Shown here: positions 45,101-52,653 of the stretch, one piece after another | How the letters are laid out: the number at the start of each line of letters is the position of its first letter | Position numbering within the stretch: position 1 is the stretch's first letter | Assembly (NCBI GenBank): GCA_000296795.1 | Contig: BAFH01000004.1 | Coordinates: 620,001 to 684,000 of the forward strand | From: Candidatus Jettenia caeni | GTDB taxonomy: Bacteria > Planctomycetota > Brocadiia > Brocadiales > Brocadiaceae | Reading direction: 5' to 3' | Length of the DNA stretch: 64,000 nt | Translations under genes and position numbers: made by a program | The notes under the pieces: model-generated | What the model was told of the DNA's origin: nothing | The model's database searches: none | What the model saw: the letters and a program-made list of their open reading frames with translations, nothing else

Positions 45101-46142
45101 TCTTACTACCTTTGGGGTAAAGTCTGAAGATATTGACGTGATGAGAATTGATACTATCTGGATTGCAGAATTTGCGTCAGCAAGATGGCTGGAGCCATTA
45201 GAAACATATATCAATCCTGGATATAAAGCATCATTTATTCCCATAATTGATGTAATAAACATATACCAGGATCGTTTATACGCCATTCCCTGGAATGCCG
45301 ATATTGGACTTTTCTATTATCGGGACGATTTATTAAAGAAATACCAGGCGTCTCCGCCGCAAACATGGGAAGAGCTTATTAAAACAGGCGCAAAAATTTC
45401 CTCCATGGAACCTGTATATGGATACCTCTGGCAAGGGAAACAATATGAGGGATTGGTCTGTAATTTTATTGAATTCATTGGCAGTAACAAGGGAGAAATA
45501 TTCGATGCACAGGGAAGAGTAGTTGTTAATTCGATACAAAATCACACAGCTCTCAATCTCATGCATGATTTACTATGGAAGTATCAGATATCACCGCCAA
45601 ATACCTACAGCGAACTTATGGAAGAGCCCACTCGTCATCTATTTCAACAGGGTAGAGGTCTTTTTTTAAGAAATTGGACTTATGTGTGGAGTCTTTTTCA
45701 GACAGACCAGTTTATGAGGAATAAGGTAGGAGTATCTCAACTGCCTAAATTCTCCGGTGGACGCCCTGCTCCTGTATACGGAGGATGGCATCTCGCTATA
45801 AATGCTAACTCAAAAAAGAAGAAGCAGGCATGGCAACTCGTTAAATTCTTAAGCTCACACAGGGTGCAAAGAGAACTATCCAGGAGACTATCCTGGGCGC
45901 CGACACGTACCTCATTATATAAAGACCCGAGACTGCTCCGAAGATTGCCATTTCTTTCAATCGTGCATGCATCATTTCCAAACGTTCAAATACGGCCCAA
46001 CCTTCCTTATTATCAGTGGGTGAGCGACATCATACAAAAACATGTTAACAGGGTATTATCGAACCAGGAGAGCAGCAAACAAGCGTTACAATCTATTCAA
46101 ACAAAACTCGAACGGATGAGAAATGAATTTACCAAAGACTAA
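42168..46142 (+). CDS. Fusion of P-type cation ATPase and family-1 sugar-binding protein, copy A
   Basis: 1324 residues. Residues 1 to about 895 form a complete P2-type ATPase: Thr165-Gly-Glu-Ser, TM4 PEGLP (Glu284), phosphorylation Asp326 in DKTGTLT, hinge TGDGVND (625-631) and TM6 NLVTNGLQD, where Asn725 replaces the Asp of SERCA pumps. After TM10 comes a Lys/Arg-rich cytoplasmic loop, an extra helix at about 906-924, and then a full extracellular solute-binding domain (about 930-1324) including LNILPAPTDQQHHYYLTT, AIPWNADIGLFYY and WEELI. The extra helix puts the binding domain outside, as an importer needs. The gene lies between malK and malF and overlaps malF by 20 bases. The cation is unknown. 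Confidence 0.93.
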   Translation: MNWYQLPVREIVQKLGTSDEGLSDEEVKERLQHYGPNRLAEEEKISKIKILLHQFTSPLIYILFVAAFVTFLLKEFIDTSVIMAVVFLNTIIGYIQEFKAEQSVRALKKMLIPKAKILRNGQEKEINSEELVPGDIVLLASGGKVPADLRLFKTLELKIDESMLTGESIPGEKTTSPIQKDNLTPGDQKNMAFTGTIVVSGRGRGIVTETGNKTVLGQIAKNVRETVKIKTPLQNKLERFAKIIGVVIVGLSGILFGIGFLAHGSDISEMFMVAVATAVSAIPEGLPVAVTITMAIGVSRMVRRNAIIRKLPAVETLGSTTVICSDKTGTLTKNEMTVKLIYNENHIYEVTGTGYNPKGEILRDEMPVPHKDKEDLLLVLRIGLLCNESHIYLEDSQYKIDGDPTEGALIVSAIKGDLNPEEERKNYPQIAIIPFESERGYMATLNKHRNKKCIFVKGAPEKIVDMCTKFKTNSSSPKKEILQAANTFAKKGLRVLAFAYKETPNDKEELIHRDIESGLTFAGLQGMIDPPRQEVIEAIEGCRQAGIRTIMITGDHAITAVSIAKELGLGGQDEKVCTGKELETMSDEELFHTVKNVSVFARVAPHHKLRITNQLIKQGEVVAMTGDGVNDAPALKAAHIGIAMGRTGTDVAKEASDAVLTDDNFASIFAAVEEGRVVYDNIKKVTLFLISCGFGELIAIITTVAMGLPIPYIAVQILWLNLVTNGLQDIALAFEPGEKGVLLRPPRHPKERILTSIMIQKTVLMGLVMAAGTVILYLYHLNKGASLEQARTVALTTMVFFQFYQALNCRSEFQSIFRKNPLSNPFLFFSMIAALFAHLAVLYVPVLQWVFRTVPLTREEWIDIGVITVAIVIAVEIEKLIRRRKRKTRATIAGFKTGKVFAPAKILLISVCIFLALWTTYTFFRPKREDEVVFSIGCGAEEIGIIRRLIDTFEKENPAIHVKLNILPAPTDQQHHYYLTTFGVKSEDIDVMRIDTIWIAEFASARWLEPLETYINPGYKASFIPIIDVINIYQDRLYAIPWNADIGLFYYRDDLLKKYQASPPQTWEELIKTGAKISSMEPVYGYLWQGKQYEGLVCNFIEFIGSNKGEIFDAQGRVVVNSIQNHTALNLMHDLLWKYQISPPNTYSELMEEPTRHLFQQGRGLFLRNWTYVWSLFQTDQFMRNKVGVSQLPKFSGGRPAPVYGGWHLAINANSKKKKQAWQLVKFLSSHRVQRELSRRLSWAPTRTSLYKDPRLLRRLPFLSIVHASFPNVQIRPNLPYYQWVSDIIQKHVNRVLSNQESSKQALQSIQTKLERMRNEFTKD
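45192..45251 (+). repeat. 60-base tract identical between fusion copies A and B
   Basis: 45192-45251 and 51659-51718 are identical (gagccattagaaacatat...cccataattgat), although the two genes differ at many positions on both sides. A further 41-base identical block follows shortly after (from 45282 in copy A). This lies in the sugar-binding domain, within the block encoding WLEPLETYINPGYKASFIPI. It suggests recent gene conversion. Confidence 0.85.
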
Positions 46143-46983
46143 GCTTGCTTACTTATTTTTATTACCTGGAATACTCCTGATACTGGCATTTAGCTTTATT
46201 CCATTCGTAGATACTATTATAACTTCCTTCCAAAGTGCAAAACTTATTTTACCAAAAGAACGATTTGCGGGATTTGATAATTATCAGGATATTGTAATCG
46301 ATACCCGCTTCTGGTACTCACTCTTTCTTACGCTTTTCTATACTTTTGTCTCAATATGCCTGGAAGCTATCCTGGGATTATGTTTTGCTCTTATCATGAA
46401 TCGTCTATCACCCAGAAGCAGCTTTTTAAGAGTCCTAATCCTTATCCCTTGGACAATCCCAACGGTAGTAACAGCGAGAATATGGCAATGGATGTTTGAT
46501 TATAATTTAGGAATTATAAATTATCTTTTTGAAATTTTTGGTTTTTCAAGGGTAAATTGGCTAGGAAAGCCTTTTTTAGCGTTTTTTTCAATTGTCATTG
46601 CAGATGTCTGGAAGACTGCCCCCTTTGTCGCCATAATTGTTTTAGCAGGTCTCTCTGCCATCCCGCAGGAGATATATAAAGCATCTGCTATTGACGGTGC
46701 AAATAGCTGGCAGCGATTCCGTTATATAACATTACCCTTGATATTGCCAATAGTAGGTGTAGCCATTATGTTCAGAGCTATAGATGCCCTGCGAATATTT
46801 GATCTCGTTTATGTACTTACCGGCGGCGGTCCAGGAGGTTCAACGGAAACCTTATCTGTCTATGCTTATAAACTGTTCTTTTATAAGGGGGATTTTGGAC
46901 AAGGAGCAGCTACATCAGTAATAATCTTACTCTTAGTTGCCGGCTTTGGATACTTCTATACAAAAAAATCCTTTGAAAAGTAA
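46123..46983 (+). CDS. Sugar ABC importer permease, MalF-like
   Basis: 286 residues with six hydrophobic segments and the EAA motif EIYKASAIDGANSWQRFRYI, followed by TLPLILP. YVLTGGGPGGSTETLSVYAY is the highly conserved CUT1 MalF/UgpA segment. It pairs with MalG at 40156. Its start codon lies within the 3' end of the fusion gene (20-base overlap), so the fusion and permease are made together. A 14-codon relic homologous to its N-terminus lies at 52590-52631. Confidence 0.92.
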   Translation: MNLPKTKLAYLFLLPGILLILAFSFIPFVDTIITSFQSAKLILPKERFAGFDNYQDIVIDTRFWYSLFLTLFYTFVSICLEAILGLCFALIMNRLSPRSSFLRVLILIPWTIPTVVTARIWQWMFDYNLGIINYLFEIFGFSRVNWLGKPFLAFFSIVIADVWKTAPFVAIIVLAGLSAIPQEIYKASAIDGANSWQRFRYITLPLILPIVGVAIMFRAIDALRIFDLVYVLTGGGPGGSTETLSVYAYKLFFYKGDFGQGAATSVIILLLVAGFGYFYTKKSFEK

Positions 46984-47450
46984 GAGAACCGTATGCTGGC
47001 TGAAATAGAAACAACCATTCAATTTACTCTGTTTATAATTGCATTGTGGTAAGAGCCAACTCCCTGTTGGCGACCGTGGAACTTGCAAATAAGTTATACA
47101 TTGCCAAGCTCGATCAGGGGACGGATTCTACCAAAATATGATTAACAGTATTTATTTGTGTATCTTTATTTACATCCTCTGGCAAGCCTGCTCCCTTGTA
47201 TTCACACAATCTTCGTATGATACTTGCATTCCCTTACGGTATGTGCTAAACTCCTCTTCTTTTGATACTCCTTTCTTATGGACTGGCTACCGAAATAACT
47301 TCAGTACCATCCTAAGAGAGGAGTTGTTTTTTTTAAATACTTCAGCTTAGCTTTTTGCTATTCTTCCCGGCATAGGTTGAGGGTTTAGCATAGAGAATAT
47401 CTCCAGAGAGTAATACGATATGCTAACACATCACGAAAGGTCTCTTAAAA
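46984..47450. other. Intergenic gap before antiporter
   Basis: No supported gene or clear terminator. A short hairpin CCAACTCCCTGTTGG occurs near 47059. The 47138-47350 open frame has no family features. The antiporter promoter presumably lies here. Confidence 0.4.
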
Positions 47451-48647
47451 ATGGAAGTAGCTGAATTTTTTTTAAAATTTTTAATAATTTTGGTATCTGC
47501 AAAATGCTTTGCGGAAATGTTCGCCTTTTTACGCCTGCCCGCTGTATTAGGCGAAGTTATTGCTGGTATTATCATAGGACCAAGCCTTCTCGGGATTATA
47601 CAGGTTGATGCAACTCTTTACCTACTGGCAGAAATAGGTATTTTACTTCTTCTCTTTGAGGTTGGACTTGAAACAGATGTTGGACAAGTTGTAAAGGTTG
47701 GTGTACAATCATTTTTAGTTGCCATCACCGGCGTTGTTGCCCCTGCAGTCGCAGGTTTTTGGATAAGTAAATATATCTTTCATTTACCCCTCCTGGTTTC
47801 TCTCTTTATTGGAGGAACAATTGTCGCAACAAGTATTGGGATAACCATACGGGTACTTGTTGATATTAAAAAACATCAGACAAAGACTGCAAAAATTGTT
47901 CTTGGGGCAGCGGTTCTCGATGATATTATTGGTGTAGTTATTTTAGCAATACTCTATGATTTTGCCGTAAAAGGAGAGGTCCGGGTGATGGATGTAAGCA
48001 AAGTATTGGGGTTTATTGCCGTCTTTTTATTGCTTGCCCCTGTAATCACGAAGCTCCTTGTACCTCTTATTTCCAAATTATCATCGGGCAGTAAAACGAA
48101 TGGGATGATACCGACAATTATTATCTCCTTAATCTTAGTATTAGCTATTATCTCTCATAAAATCGGTGCACCGGGAATCCTCGGTTCTTTTGCTGCTGGT
48201 ATTGCCCTTGCAAGGAGGTTCTTTCTCCCTCTTGGTTCAACGATAGACCATTACAGTCATGGTATGGCTGAAAAGATTGAGAAACACATGAAGCCTATCA
48301 TTGATTTGTTTGTTCCTGTTTTTTTTGTGGTTGTAGGTGCATCCATGAATCTTAAGGTTATTGACTTTACATCCGTAACGTTCTGGCAAATGGCAGGGCT
48401 CTTAACGATCATAGCTATCGTTACAAAGATGATCAGTGGACTATGGGTCAAGGGTGGTCTCAAAACAAAACTTTCTACAGGTCTTGCAATGATCCCCCGG
48501 GGAGAAGTTGGTTTAATATTTGCTGAAGTAGGAAAGAAGAGTGGTATATTCGACGATTTGATTTATGCAATTATTGTCTTTATTGTTGCCTTAACAACAC
48601 TATTCGCACCTATCTTACTGAGATTTTTTATGAAAGGTGAAGAATGA
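47451..48647 (+). CDS. Kef/CPA2-type cation:proton antiporter
   Basis: 398 residues, a normal-length Na_H_Exchanger domain with 12 or 13 helices: LRLPAVLGEVIAGIIIGPSL, LLLFEVGLETDVGQV, GAAVLDDIIGVVILAI, ILGSFAAGIALARRF and MIPRGEVGLIFAEVGKK. VLDDIIG carries the two ion-site aspartates. It lacks the long N-terminal extension of the relative at 29093-31540. It overlaps fusion copy B by 4 bases (ATGA), so antiporter and P-type ATPase are co-translated and may form a cation cycle. Confidence 0.92.
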   Translation: MEVAEFFLKFLIILVSAKCFAEMFAFLRLPAVLGEVIAGIIIGPSLLGIIQVDATLYLLAEIGILLLLFEVGLETDVGQVVKVGVQSFLVAITGVVAPAVAGFWISKYIFHLPLLVSLFIGGTIVATSIGITIRVLVDIKKHQTKTAKIVLGAAVLDDIIGVVILAILYDFAVKGEVRVMDVSKVLGFIAVFLLLAPVITKLLVPLISKLSSGSKTNGMIPTIIISLILVLAIISHKIGAPGILGSFAAGIALARRFFLPLGSTIDHYSHGMAEKIEKHMKPIIDLFVPVFFVVVGASMNLKVIDFTSVTFWQMAGLLTIIAIVTKMISGLWVKGGLKTKLSTGLAMIPRGEVGLIFAEVGKKSGIFDDLIYAIIVFIVALTTLFAPILLRFFMKGEE

Positions 48648-51600
48648 ACTGGTATCAGCTTTCCATAAAAGAAACACTGCAAAGACTTCAAACATCTGAA
48701 GATGGACTGACTGACGAAGAAGCCAAAGAACGCCTTAAGCAGTATGGACAAAATAAACTCGCTGAGGAAGAAAAGATAAGCAAAATTAAAATCTTTTTCC
48801 ATCAGTTCACCAGCCCCCTTGTATATATCCTCCTTGTTACCGCGGTTGTAACATTTCTTTTTAAAGAATACATAGACGCTACGGTAATTATAGCTATCGT
48901 GGTTATTAATGCAATAATTGGTTACATTCAGGAGTTTAAGGCTGAACAAAGTGTAAGGGCGCTCAAGAAGATGGTAGTACCAAAGGCACGGGTACTCAGG
49001 AATGGTAAAGAAAAAGAGATACACAGTGAGGAACTGGTGCCGGGTGATATTGTTCTACTTACATCTGGTGTAAAGGTGCCAGCGGATCTCAGATTAATAA
49101 GAACAGTTGAATTGAGGGTCGAGGAGGCCATGCTTACGGGAGAGTCAGTTCCTGCTGAAAAGGTAGTCGTACCAATAAAAGAGGACAATTTGACTCCAGG
49201 CGATCAGAGGAATATGGCATTCATGGGTACCATTGTTATAAGTGGAAGGGCAAAGGGTGTTATTGTAGAAACGAGTTCAAAGACCGTTCTCGGCAGTATT
49301 GCCCAAGAAGTTAAGCAGGTAGGTGTTACAAAAGCACCCCTCCAGAAAAAGATAGAAAACTTCGCAAAGGTTATCGGACTCATTACCCTGGCAACCTCAG
49401 TTCTGCTTTTCATTATCGGTGTTATTGTCGGCGAAAGCGTTAAAGATATGTTTATGACGGCTGTTGCTGCCACCGTGGCGGCGATACCAGAGGGGCTTCC
49501 CATCGTTGTAACCATAGCAATGGCTATCGCTGTGGCAAGGATGGCAAGGCAAAATGCCATCGTAAGGAAGCTTCCCGCAGCAGAGACCCTCGGAAGTACT
49601 ACGGTCATATGTTCAGACAAAACCGGAACACTCACAAAAAACGAAATGACCGTAAAGCTTGTCTACGATGGAAAACATACCTATGAGGTAACAGGAAGCG
49701 GATATGAGCCAAAAGGTGAAATACTCCATGAGGATATGCCCATCGAAGCAAAGGAAAAAAAGATACTCCTTCAGGTTTTACGCATAGGACTTCTCTGCAA
49801 CGAGTCAAATATTTATGAGGAAGAAGATCAATACAAGGTTGACGGTGACCCTACAGAGGCAGCCCTTATTGTTTCTTCAATGAAGGCAGGTCTTAGCCAG
49901 GAAGAAGAAAAAAGGCACTATCCACAAATTGGAATCATACCCTTTGAGTCTGAACGCGGTTACATGGCAACGCTCCATAAACATGGAGGGAAAAAATTCA
50001 TATTCGTTAAAGGGGCACCCGAAAAGGTACTTGACATGTGTACCGCATGCATGGCGGCTGATAACCTTAACAAGAAAGAGATATCACATATTGCTGCCAA
50101 TTTTGCCAAAGAAGGCTTACGGGTACTTGCTTTTGCCTATAAAGAAGTTCCCCATGATACGGAAGAGATTAGTCACCATGATATAGAATCAGACCTAATC
50201 CTTGCCGGTCTCCAGGGGATGATGGACCCACCAAGACCAGAATCCATCGAAGCCGTTAAAGGGTGTAAAAAAGCAGGGATCAGGGTTGTAATGATTACAG
50301 GAGATCATGCCGTTACCGCAAAGGCCATTGCAAAAAGGCTGGATATCATTGGTGAAAATGCAGACGTTCTCACGGGCAAAGAACTCAATGAAATGAACGA
50401 CTCAACACTTTTTGAAAAGGTCAAAACAGTCTCGATATATGCACGGGTAGCGCCAGAGCATAAACTGAGAATAGTAAAACAGTTAAAAAAACACGGCGAG
50501 ATAGTTGCAGTGACCGGTGACGGCGTTAACGATGCGCCAGCCCTCAAAGAGGCACATATAGGCATCGCCATGGGGAGAACGGGAACTGATGTTGCAAAAG
50601 AGGCATCAGATATGGTTCTTACAGACGATAACTTTGCAACCATGTTTAATGCCGTAAAAGAGGGACGTGTCCTATTCGATAACATTCGCAAGGTTGTCTT
50701 TTTTCTTATACCAACAGGTATAGCAGCGATACTCTCCATTATTGCTACCATAATTCTGGGCGTACCAATGCCCTATGTCCCTACCCAGCTTCTCTGGTTA
50801 AATATTGTTACAAATGGTTTGCAAGATATTGCCCTTGCCTTTGAACCGGGAGAAAAAGGAGTAATAGACAGGCCGCCCCGGAATCCAAAGGAAGGAATAA
50901 TGTCTCGTGTTCTTATTGAAAGAACTATACTTGTAAGCTTCGTAATCTCTCTCGGTGTTATCTTTAATTTCATCTCTGCTTTACATGAAGGGGTACCCAT
51001 AGAAAAGGCAAGGACAACGGCACTAACGACTATGGTATTTTTCCAATTTTTTCAGGCATGGAATTCCCGCTCCGAGACCCAGTCTGTCTTCCGGATGAAC
51101 CCCATAAGTAATCCCTTTCTCTTTTACAGCATGATTGCAGCCATTTTCGCCCAGCTTGCAGTATTATACGTACCCCCCCTTCAGTGGATTTTCAGGACAC
51201 AACCGCTAACATCAAGTGAATGGATACATGTGGGAATAGCAAGTGTTACCATTATCGTTATTATTGAATTTGACAAATGGATAAGAAGAAGGAAAGGAAA
51301 AGCAGCCGTTATAGAAGCCGGAAGAAGAAAAATACTCACACCAGCAAATATACTTCTCTCATTCGTTTGTATTTTCCTTATGCTATGGATTGCTTATACA
51401 TTTTTCAGGCCTAAAAAGGAGGATGAAATTGTTTTTAGCATTGGAGCTGAAAGCAAGGAGATTGATTTCATAAGAAATCTCTTAAACGATTTTGAAGATA
51501 AAAACCCTTCTGTAAAAGTTAAACTAAATATCCTTCCCGCACCTACTGATCAGCAACACCATTATTATCTCACTACTTTAGGAGCCAGATCAACTGACAT

Positions 51601-52609
51601 TGATGTATTGAGAGTTGATACGATTTGGATTGCCGAATTTGCATCAGCAGGATGGTTAGAGCCATTAGAAACATATATCAATCCTGGATATAAAGCATCA
51701 TTTATTCCCATAATTGATAAGACAAACAGATACCGTGATCGTTTATATGCCATTCCCTGGAATGCCGATATTGGACTTTTCTATTATCGACGGGATTTAT
51801 TAAAGAAATATCAGGTATCTCCACCGAAAACATGGGAAGAGCTTATTGAAATAGGTACAAAAATTTCTCCCACTGAGCCTGTGTATGGGTATCTCTGGCA
51901 GGGAAAACAATATGAGGGATTGGTATGTAACTTTATTGAATTTATCGGAAGTAACAATGGAGAGATTATCAACGAAGAAGGAAAGATAGTTGTTAATTCT
52001 CCACAAAATAAAATAGCTTTAGACCTTATGCATGATTTAATATGGAAATATAGGATATCGCCACCCAATACCCCCGGTGAACTTATGGAAGAATCTTCAA
52101 GGCATCTTTTTCAACAAGAAAAAGGCCTTTTTCTCAGAAACTGGACTTACGTATGGGATTTAAGTCAGAGAGACCAATCAACGAAAGGTAAGATAGGCGT
52201 AACCCGGCTGCCAAGATTCCCGGATGGAAAATCAACATCGGTATATGCAGGCTGGCACCTCGCCATAAACACCAATTCAATGAAGAAGGAACAAGCATGG
52301 CAACTTATTAACTTCTTAACCTCGCGCCGGATACAAAAAGAGTTGGCCTTACATTTAGCATGGGCACCGACACGAAACGCATTATACAAAAATCCAAGGT
52401 TGCTTCGAAAATTACCTTTTCTCCCCATAGTAGAAGAATCTTTTCACACTATTCAAATACGACCCAATCTCCCATATTATCAGCGGATCAGCGACGTCAT
52501 ACAAAATGAGGTTAATAAAGTGTTATCGAATCAGTTAGACAGCCAAAAAGCATTGCAAACTATTCAGACAGAATTAGAACGGGTTCAACATGAATTTATC
52601 AAAGACTAA
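48644..52609 (+). CDS. Fusion of P-type cation ATPase and family-1 sugar-binding protein, copy B
   Basis: 1321 residues, same architecture as copy A and by eye about two thirds identical or more over the ATPase. It has TGES, PEGLP, Asp325 in DKTGTLT, TGDGVND, NIVTNGLQDIALAFEP, a basic loop, an extra helix (NILLSFVCIFLMLWIAYTFF), then the sugar-binding domain. Both halves are intact and all catalytic residues are kept, so both copies appear to be under selection. It follows an antiporter instead of malK. Its 3' end retains the first codons of a malF gene, so it derives from a duplication of the malK-side block. Confidence 0.93.
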   Translation: MNWYQLSIKETLQRLQTSEDGLTDEEAKERLKQYGQNKLAEEEKISKIKIFFHQFTSPLVYILLVTAVVTFLFKEYIDATVIIAIVVINAIIGYIQEFKAEQSVRALKKMVVPKARVLRNGKEKEIHSEELVPGDIVLLTSGVKVPADLRLIRTVELRVEEAMLTGESVPAEKVVVPIKEDNLTPGDQRNMAFMGTIVISGRAKGVIVETSSKTVLGSIAQEVKQVGVTKAPLQKKIENFAKVIGLITLATSVLLFIIGVIVGESVKDMFMTAVAATVAAIPEGLPIVVTIAMAIAVARMARQNAIVRKLPAAETLGSTTVICSDKTGTLTKNEMTVKLVYDGKHTYEVTGSGYEPKGEILHEDMPIEAKEKKILLQVLRIGLLCNESNIYEEEDQYKVDGDPTEAALIVSSMKAGLSQEEEKRHYPQIGIIPFESERGYMATLHKHGGKKFIFVKGAPEKVLDMCTACMAADNLNKKEISHIAANFAKEGLRVLAFAYKEVPHDTEEISHHDIESDLILAGLQGMMDPPRPESIEAVKGCKKAGIRVVMITGDHAVTAKAIAKRLDIIGENADVLTGKELNEMNDSTLFEKVKTVSIYARVAPEHKLRIVKQLKKHGEIVAVTGDGVNDAPALKEAHIGIAMGRTGTDVAKEASDMVLTDDNFATMFNAVKEGRVLFDNIRKVVFFLIPTGIAAILSIIATIILGVPMPYVPTQLLWLNIVTNGLQDIALAFEPGEKGVIDRPPRNPKEGIMSRVLIERTILVSFVISLGVIFNFISALHEGVPIEKARTTALTTMVFFQFFQAWNSRSETQSVFRMNPISNPFLFYSMIAAIFAQLAVLYVPPLQWIFRTQPLTSSEWIHVGIASVTIIVIIEFDKWIRRRKGKAAVIEAGRRKILTPANILLSFVCIFLMLWIAYTFFRPKKEDEIVFSIGAESKEIDFIRNLLNDFEDKNPSVKVKLNILPAPTDQQHHYYLTTLGARSTDIDVLRVDTIWIAEFASAGWLEPLETYINPGYKASFIPIIDKTNRYRDRLYAIPWNADIGLFYYRRDLLKKYQVSPPKTWEELIEIGTKISPTEPVYGYLWQGKQYEGLVCNFIEFIGSNNGEIINEEGKIVVNSPQNKIALDLMHDLIWKYRISPPNTPGELMEESSRHLFQQEKGLFLRNWTYVWDLSQRDQSTKGKIGVTRLPRFPDGKSTSVYAGWHLAINTNSMKKEQAWQLINFLTSRRIQKELALHLAWAPTRNALYKNPRLLRKLPFLPIVEESFHTIQIRPNLPYYQRISDVIQNEVNKVLSNQLDSQKALQTIQTELERVQHEFIKD

Positions 52610-52631
52610 ATTGCCTTACCCCTTCTTATTG
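52590..52631 (+). pseudogene. Relic of a malF gene after fusion copy B
   Basis: From ATG 52590 the frame reads MNLSKTKLPYPFLL, which aligns with MNLPKTKLAYLFLL at the intact malF (46123). Similarity stops at 52631, and the frame then runs through unrelated residues to a stop at about 52671. The start overlaps the fusion gene by 20 bases, exactly as in the intact operon. This marks the right edge of the duplicated block. Confidence 0.85.
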
Positions 52632-52653
52632 ACTGCTCTAAGGGAGTACAATT

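Noticed and set aside
42168-46142. Idea that the ATPase/binding-protein fusion is a sequencing error
   Set aside because: The same junction, helix and frame continuity occur in the diverged second copy at 48644-52609.
47138-47350. 70-residue frame before the antiporter
   Set aside because: No ribosome site and no recognisable pattern.
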